Positions 6,465 through 9,959 of a stretch of 9,959 bases of DNA are shown piece by piece. The position numbers were made by a program, and so were the translations under genes. Below the pieces are notes generated by a model, which ran no database searches, was not told where the DNA came from, and saw nothing but the letters and a program-made list of their open reading frames with translations. Source of the stretch: Andeanibacterium sp035497315. Lineage in GTDB: Bacteria > Pseudomonadota > Alphaproteobacteria > Sphingomonadales > Sphingomonadaceae. Positions within the stretch are counted from its first letter, which is position 1. Every line of letters starts with the position of its first letter. The stretch is taken from positions 1 to 9,959 of the forward strand of contig DATJDU010000033.1 of the NCBI GenBank assembly GCA_035497315.1. Reading direction: 5' to 3'.

Positions 6465-7085
6465 TCAATCCGCCAACGCCACAAGCGGCATCTCGGTAAA
6501 TTCGAACAGCAGCGGATAGAGGTAGCTTTCACCCTTCCCGTCAGCGCCCTTACGGATCGGCAGGGTGACGGACTGGGCAATGTCGCAGGCAGTGGCCGTG
6601 TCGGGAGTGTCCTTGCCGCCCGCTGCCCCGCAAGCGGTGATGTGCCCCTGCCCGTCAACCTCGACCACGAGGTTGCGGCGGACTGCCGCCTTCGCTCCCC
6701 CAGGAAGCTGGTCAACCTGATAGCGGACATCGGGTTCGATCGGGAAGCGGTCCAGCGCGATGGAATTGCTGGCAAGCGACACCACGCCCCGGAACACGGC
6801 CGGCATCGGCTTGCCGTCCGCCCCAAGGGCCACAGCCTTTACCGCCTTGCCCTTCACCGCCTTGCACATTCCCGTCGCCAGCTTCCGGTCGAGCTGATTG
6901 CCCAGCACGCCGGCGACCTTGCAATCGCGGATCTTGCCCTGCGGATCGACATAGGCTTCGTACACGATGCCGGCGAGATCGCTGTCGGCCACTTCGCGCG
7001 GGAGGTCACTCTTGATCGAACGCTCCAGCCTGCCGTCGGCGACCGGAAGCGCCATGACAGCGGCGGCGGCAATCAGTTCCAGCAT
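6465..7085 (-). CDS. Hypothetical secreted protein with two TonB-C-like repeats
   Basis: The product is 206 residues from the ATG at 7083-7085. I prefer this start because AGGAGAGG lies just upstream and the N-terminus MLELIAAAAVMALPVADG then lines up with that of the downstream neighbour. An in-frame ATG at 7139 would add 18 residues across the hairpin leader. Two repeats are visible: about 41-105, containing VDPQGKIRDCKV and later GADGKPMP, and about 137-198, containing VEVDGQGHITAC and later KGADGKGESY. Cysteines are C55/C74 and C152/C167. This strand-and-DG pattern recalls the TonB C-terminal domain, but there is no ExbD-contacting TonB N-terminus or proline-rich spacer, so a true energy transducer is unlikely. 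The gene lies 86 bp downstream of topA and 28 bp upstream of its paralogue, in the same direction. Base composition is like that of the housekeeping genes. Function unknown; the location is probably periplasmic. Confidence 0.75.
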   Translation of the reverse strand: MLELIAAAAVMALPVADGRLERSIKSDLPREVADSDLAGIVYEAYVDPQGKIRDCKVAGVLGNQLDRKLATGMCKAVKGKAVKAVALGADGKPMPAVFRGVVSLASNSIALDRFPIEPDVRYQVDQLPGGAKAAVRRNLVVEVDGQGHITACGAAGGKDTPDTATACDIAQSVTLPIRKGADGKGESYLYPLLFEFTEMPLVALAD

Positions 7086-7092
7086 GACATTC

Positions 7093-7115
7093 CTCTCCTT
7101 TTCCCGAGAGGAGAG
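7093..7115 (-). promoter_or_regulatory. Hairpin pairing with the ribosome binding site of the upstream paralogue
   Basis: On the reverse strand CTCTCCT (complement of 7109-7115) can pair with AGGAGAG (complement of 7093-7099) around a 9-base loop. AGGAGAG is the Shine-Dalgarno of the gene starting at 7085, so the stem would hide it. A second register pairs CCTCTC with GAGAGG. This is a plausible translational control element or RNA thermometer-like stem. No ligand-binding core is visible. Confidence 0.4.
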
Positions 7116-7119
7116 TAAC

Positions 7120-7146
7120 CCTGCGGCGAAAAGATTCAACCGCAGG
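7120..7146 (-). terminator. Inverted repeat downstream of topA
   Basis: CCTGCGG (7120-7126) and CCGCAGG (7140-7146) are exact reverse complements around 13 bases that include TTGAATCTTTTC on the reverse strand. The structure begins 25 bases after the topA stop. It could end the topA message, or form the first stem of a two-hairpin leader for the next gene. It has no U-tract after the stem. Confidence 0.4.
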
Positions 7147-7171
7147 ATTATTCATGCCGGACTGACCCGGA

Positions 7172-9736
7172 TCAGGCCTTTTCTTTGGCCGGAGCCTTCT
7201 TTTTGGCGGGAGCCTTTTTCTTCACCGGAGCCTTCTTCTTCGCAGGCGCCTTTTTCGCGGCACCCTTCTTCTTGACCGGCCCCTTGGCAACGCGGGCATC
7301 AATCAAGGCGATGGCCTGTTCCTCGGTAAGTTCCTCGGGCTTCACGTCCTTGGGAATGGTCGCATTGGTCGTGCCATCGGTGACATAGGGGCCATAGCGG
7401 CCCGGCATCACCTTCATTTCGCTGCCGCTGGTGGGGTGAGCACCCAGTACCTTGATCGGTTCCGCCTTGGTACCGGAGGAACGCCCCGGCCCGCGATTGG
7501 CAGCTTCTGCCAGCAGAGCCACCGCCGCATTCATCCCCGTTTCGAACACGTCGCGGGTGGAGGTCAGCTTCGCATATTTGCCATTATGCGCCAGATAGGG
7601 GCCATAGCGCCCGATACTGGCGGTGATCGGCTCGCCACTTTCCGGATGAGTGCCCACTTCGCGCGGGAGGCTCAGCAGCTTGAGCGCCCATTCCAGATCG
7701 AGTTCAGGAATGTCCTTGGGGATAGATGCGCGTTTCGCGTCCTTTTCCTCGCCCAGCTGGATATAAGGCCCGAAGCGGCCGACCTTGCGCAGCACTTCCA
7801 GCCCGGTGACCGGATCGGTGCCAAGGCCGCCATCGCCACCTGCCTCGCCTTCCTCTCCGCCCGGCTGGGCGAAGCGGCGGGTATATTTGCACTCCGGATA
7901 ATTGGAGCAGGCCACGAAAGCACCGAAGCGACCGCCGCGCAGGGCCAGCTTGCCCTCGCCGCATTTGGGGCACAGGCGCGGATCGCTGCCGTCTTCCTTC
8001 GGGGGGAAGAGATAGTCGGAAAGGAAGGTATCCAGCTCCTGAGTGACTTCGCTGGGCTTGCGCTCCATCACCTCGTCGCTCTTCGGCTTGAAGTCACGCC
8101 AGAAGTCTTCGAGCACCTTCTTCCACTCGGCCCGCCCGCCGGAGACATCATCCAGCTCGTCTTCCATGTCGGCCGTGAAATCATAGCCGACATAACGCGG
8201 GAAGAAACGTTCGAGGAAGGCGGTTAGCAGTCGTCCGCTCTCTTCCGCGAAAAAGCGGTTACGCTCCGTGCGGACGTAGTTACGGTCCTTCAGCACCTGA
8301 ATGATGGAGGCGTAGGTGGACGGCCGGCCGATGCCGAGTTCCTCCAGCCGTTTGACGAGGCTGGCTTCGGAATAACGCGGCGGCGGCTGGGTGAAATGCT
8401 GGGTGGCTTCCACGGCCTTCTTGGCCGGGCTGTCGCCCTTGTGCATCACGGGCAGCAGGCCCTCACCCTCGTCATCCTCGCCCTTCTGGTCGCGCCCTTC
8501 CTCATAGACGGCGAGGAAGCCCGGGAACTTCACCACCTGACCGGTGGCGCGCAATTCGTGCCGCCCGGTGGGATCGCGCATGGTGATGGTGGTGCGCTCA
8601 AGGCTGGCGGAAGCCATCTGGCTCGCCATGGCGCGCTTGTAGATCAGCTCGTAGAGGCGCGCTTCATCGGCCGTGCCGGCATGGTCGCGCATGAAGTCGG
8701 TCGGGCGGATCGCCTCGTGGGCTTCCTGCGCATTCTTCGCCTTGGTTTCGTAATGGCGCGGCTTTTCGGGCAGGAAATGCCCGTCATAGCGCTCCGAAAT
8801 CGCGCGGCGGGCGGCGGCGATGGCGCTCGGGTCCATCTGCACGCCATCGGTACGCATATAGGTGATCGCGCCCGCCTCGTAGAGATGCTGGGCACAGCGC
8901 ATGGTGTGGCTGGCCGAGAAGCCGAGCTTGCGGGCGGCTTCCTGCTGCAAGGTAGAGGTCGTGAACGGCGGTGCGGGATTGCGGCGCAGCGGCTTGGTTT
9001 CCACCTCTTCCACGGTGAAGCGCCCACCTTCGACGGCGGCCTTGGCCTTCAGCGCGATGCCCTGCTCGCCCAGCGAGAGCCGCTCCAGCTTCTCGCCATC
9101 GAAGCGGACCAGGCGGGCATCGAACTCCGTGCCGTCATGCTCCATCTTCGCCAGGACCTGCCAATATTCCTGCGGCTTGAAGACCTCGATCTCCTGCTCG
9201 CGCTGGCAGATCAGCCGCAGTGCGACCGACTGGACGCGACCCGCGCTCTTGGCGCCGGGCAGCTTGCGCCAGAGCACCGGAGAAAGCGTGAAGCCGAACA
9301 GATAATCCAGCGCGCGGCGGGCCAGATAGGCGTCGATCAGATCCATATCCAGCTCGCGCGGATGCTTCATCGCGTCGGTCACGGCCTGCTTGGTGATGGC
9401 GTTGAACGTGACGCGCTCCACCTCCTTGGGCAGGGCCTTGCGCTTGGCTAGCAGTTCCCTGACATGCCAGGAGATAGCCTCCCCCTCGCGGTCAGGGTCA
9501 GTTGCGAGGATCAGGCGGTCGGCGCTCTTGGCCGCGTCGGTAATGTCCTTCACTCGCGAGACCTTGTCGCGATAGGTTTCCCAATCCATCGCGAAATCCT
9601 CGTCCGGCCGGACGGAGCCGTCCTTGGGCGGAAGGTCGCGGACATGGCCATAGGAAGCGAGGACCTTGAAGTCCTTGCCGAGATATTTCTCGATAGTCTT
9701 CGCCTTGGCGGGCGACTCAACGATCACAAGTTGCAT
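7172..9736 (-). CDS. topA: DNA topoisomerase I (type IA)
   Basis: This 854-residue enzyme relaxes negative supercoils by transient single-strand cleavage. The N-terminal TOPRIM domain has E7 in VESPAKAKT and the acidic triad D80/D82/E84 in DPDREGEA. The active-site tyrosine is Y293 in AITYMRTDG. One Cys4 zinc site is visible (C589, C592, C610, C616, in CPKC and ACSNYPEC). It is followed by three alphaproteobacterial C-terminal repeats built on GRFGPY/GRYGPY, and from about residue 819 by a tail rich in Ala, Pro and Lys. The start at 9734-9736 has AGGA six bases upstream and gives the invariant MQLVIVESPAKAKTI. The gene is co-oriented with the two TonB-C-like genes that follow it. dprA, a common upstream neighbour, is not seen immediately upstream. 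Confidence 0.98.
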   Translation of the reverse strand: MQLVIVESPAKAKTIEKYLGKDFKVLASYGHVRDLPPKDGSVRPDEDFAMDWETYRDKVSRVKDITDAAKSADRLILATDPDREGEAISWHVRELLAKRKALPKEVERVTFNAITKQAVTDAMKHPRELDMDLIDAYLARRALDYLFGFTLSPVLWRKLPGAKSAGRVQSVALRLICQREQEIEVFKPQEYWQVLAKMEHDGTEFDARLVRFDGEKLERLSLGEQGIALKAKAAVEGGRFTVEEVETKPLRRNPAPPFTTSTLQQEAARKLGFSASHTMRCAQHLYEAGAITYMRTDGVQMDPSAIAAARRAISERYDGHFLPEKPRHYETKAKNAQEAHEAIRPTDFMRDHAGTADEARLYELIYKRAMASQMASASLERTTITMRDPTGRHELRATGQVVKFPGFLAVYEEGRDQKGEDDEGEGLLPVMHKGDSPAKKAVEATQHFTQPPPRYSEASLVKRLEELGIGRPSTYASIIQVLKDRNYVRTERNRFFAEESGRLLTAFLERFFPRYVGYDFTADMEDELDDVSGGRAEWKKVLEDFWRDFKPKSDEVMERKPSEVTQELDTFLSDYLFPPKEDGSDPRLCPKCGEGKLALRGGRFGAFVACSNYPECKYTRRFAQPGGEEGEAGGDGGLGTDPVTGLEVLRKVGRFGPYIQLGEEKDAKRASIPKDIPELDLEWALKLLSLPREVGTHPESGEPITASIGRYGPYLAHNGKYAKLTSTRDVFETGMNAAVALLAEAANRGPGRSSGTKAEPIKVLGAHPTSGSEMKVMPGRYGPYVTDGTTNATIPKDVKPEELTEEQAIALIDARVAKGPVKKKGAAKKAPAKKKAPVKKKAPAKKKAPAKEKA
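7173..7262 (-). repeat. 18-bp tandem repeats encoding the lysine-rich TopA tail
   Basis: Units of 18 bp begin at 7191, 7209 and 7227 (GGAGCCTTCTTTTTGGCG and near copies), flanked by diverged units at 7173 and 7245. On the coding strand each encodes a hexapeptide close to APAKKK. The basic tail is a usual feature of topoisomerase I in this group and probably holds DNA non-specifically. Copy number could vary between strains by slippage. Confidence 0.75.
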
Positions 9737-9818
9737 GGAATTCCTGACAGGCCCCTACACGTACGTACGCGCGAGGGTGGTGGCGGCCAGACCGGTTCGT
9801 CAAGCCGTCAATTGAGGA

Positions 9819-9835
9819 AAGGGGCCTCCCCCCTT
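9819..9835 (-). terminator. Terminator-like hairpin upstream of topA
   Basis: AAGGGG (9819-9824) and CCCCTT (9830-9835) are reverse complements around a 5-base loop, and the stem can extend with a one-base bulge. It lies 27 bases beyond the stop of the partial gene at the window end and would close that transcript before topA. Between it and topA the reverse strand carries TTGACGGCTTGACG, a doubled -35-like hexamer, but no clear -10. The palindrome CGTACGTACG lies at 9760-9769. Confidence 0.35.
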
Positions 9836-9862
9836 CCCCATGTTCAAATCGGATTGCGCCGT

Positions 9863-9959
9863 TCAGTCGAACACGCCCACCGTATCCCGCGCGCTGATGA
9901 GGCCATAGAGAGCCACACCCATTGCGCAGGAAATCACACTAGCCGCGCTGCTCCCGATC
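9863..9959 (-). CDS. C-terminal end of an unidentified, probably membrane-anchored protein
   Basis: The reverse strand is open from the window edge to a TGA at 9863-9865, giving 31 residues. About 19 of these (AASVISCAMGVALYGLISA) are small and hydrophobic and read like a transmembrane helix, followed by a short RDTVGVFD tail. No family can be named from so little. It is co-oriented with topA and separated from it by 126 bp that hold a hairpin. It does not look like the end of DprA. An accidental open frame cannot be excluded at this length. Confidence 0.45.
   Translation of the reverse strand, partial: IGSSAASVISCAMGVALYGLISARDTVGVFD

Noticed and set aside
6465..7085. Calling the paralogues TonB energy transducers
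   Set aside because: They lack the TonB N-terminal membrane anchor with the conserved histidine and the Pro-rich spacer; only the repeated C-terminal-like pattern is present.
7086..7139. Upstream ATG start at 7139 for the TonB-C-like gene
   Set aside because: The added residues run through two inverted repeats and the Shine-Dalgarno; the start at 7085 aligns with the paralogue.
8396..9451. Long plus-strand open frames opposite topA
   Set aside because: They are shadows of the topA reading frame; topA has all family motifs and complete length.
1..9959. Defence system, mobile element, prophage, CRISPR array or RNA gene
   Set aside because: No transposase, integrase, repeat-spacer pattern, tRNA-like fold or rRNA sequence was seen on either strand; nearly all of the window is filled by housekeeping genes.

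Overview
The window looks like an ordinary chromosomal segment of a GC-rich alphaproteobacterium, most likely of the order Sphingomonadales (Sphingomonadaceae/Erythrobacteraceae type). This rests on the high GC of most genes (two sampled coding lines gave about 70%), the style of the recognisable proteins (lepB-rnc-era block, 854-residue TopA with an Ala/Pro/Lys tail, small secreted TonB-C-like proteins) and on TTG and GTG starts overlapping upstream stop codons. The taxonomic call is inference; no rRNA or tRNA is present.

Left part (1-3113). The 5' end of a glutathione reductase gene (minus strand, cut by the window edge) diverges from a YgiD/LigB-type extradiol dioxygenase gene (plus). The dioxygenase converges on ybaK (minus), with a perfect inverted repeat spanning both stop codons. 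ybaK lies 46 bp downstream of pgi (glucose-6-phosphate isomerase, minus). A hairpin sits in that gap, so the two may be one transcription unit with attenuated readthrough.

Middle (3114-5797). A 205-bp divergent region, relatively AT-rich in part, separates pgi from a tight plus-strand operon of lepB (signal peptidase I), rnc (RNase III) and era (30S-assembly GTPase). Both junctions are 4-base stop/start overlaps (TTGA and GTGA), which suggests translational coupling. The operon joins protein export with RNA processing and ribosome maturation. recO, which often follows era, is not here.

Right part (5801-9959). All genes are on the minus strand: topA (DNA topoisomerase I), then two adjacent divergent paralogues of unknown function. 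Each paralogue has a short hydrophobic N-terminus and two TonB-C-terminal-like repeats with a conserved four-cysteine pattern. The copy next to era has markedly lower GC than its surroundings. The upstream copy has a leader with two hairpins, one pairing with its ribosome binding site. Upstream of topA is a terminator-like hairpin and then the C-terminal end of an unidentified, probably membrane-anchored protein running off the window.

No mobile element, CRISPR array, phage gene, tRNA or rRNA was seen. Nearly everything is housekeeping. The most open question is the role of the tandem four-cysteine paralogues and the structured leader between them and topA.
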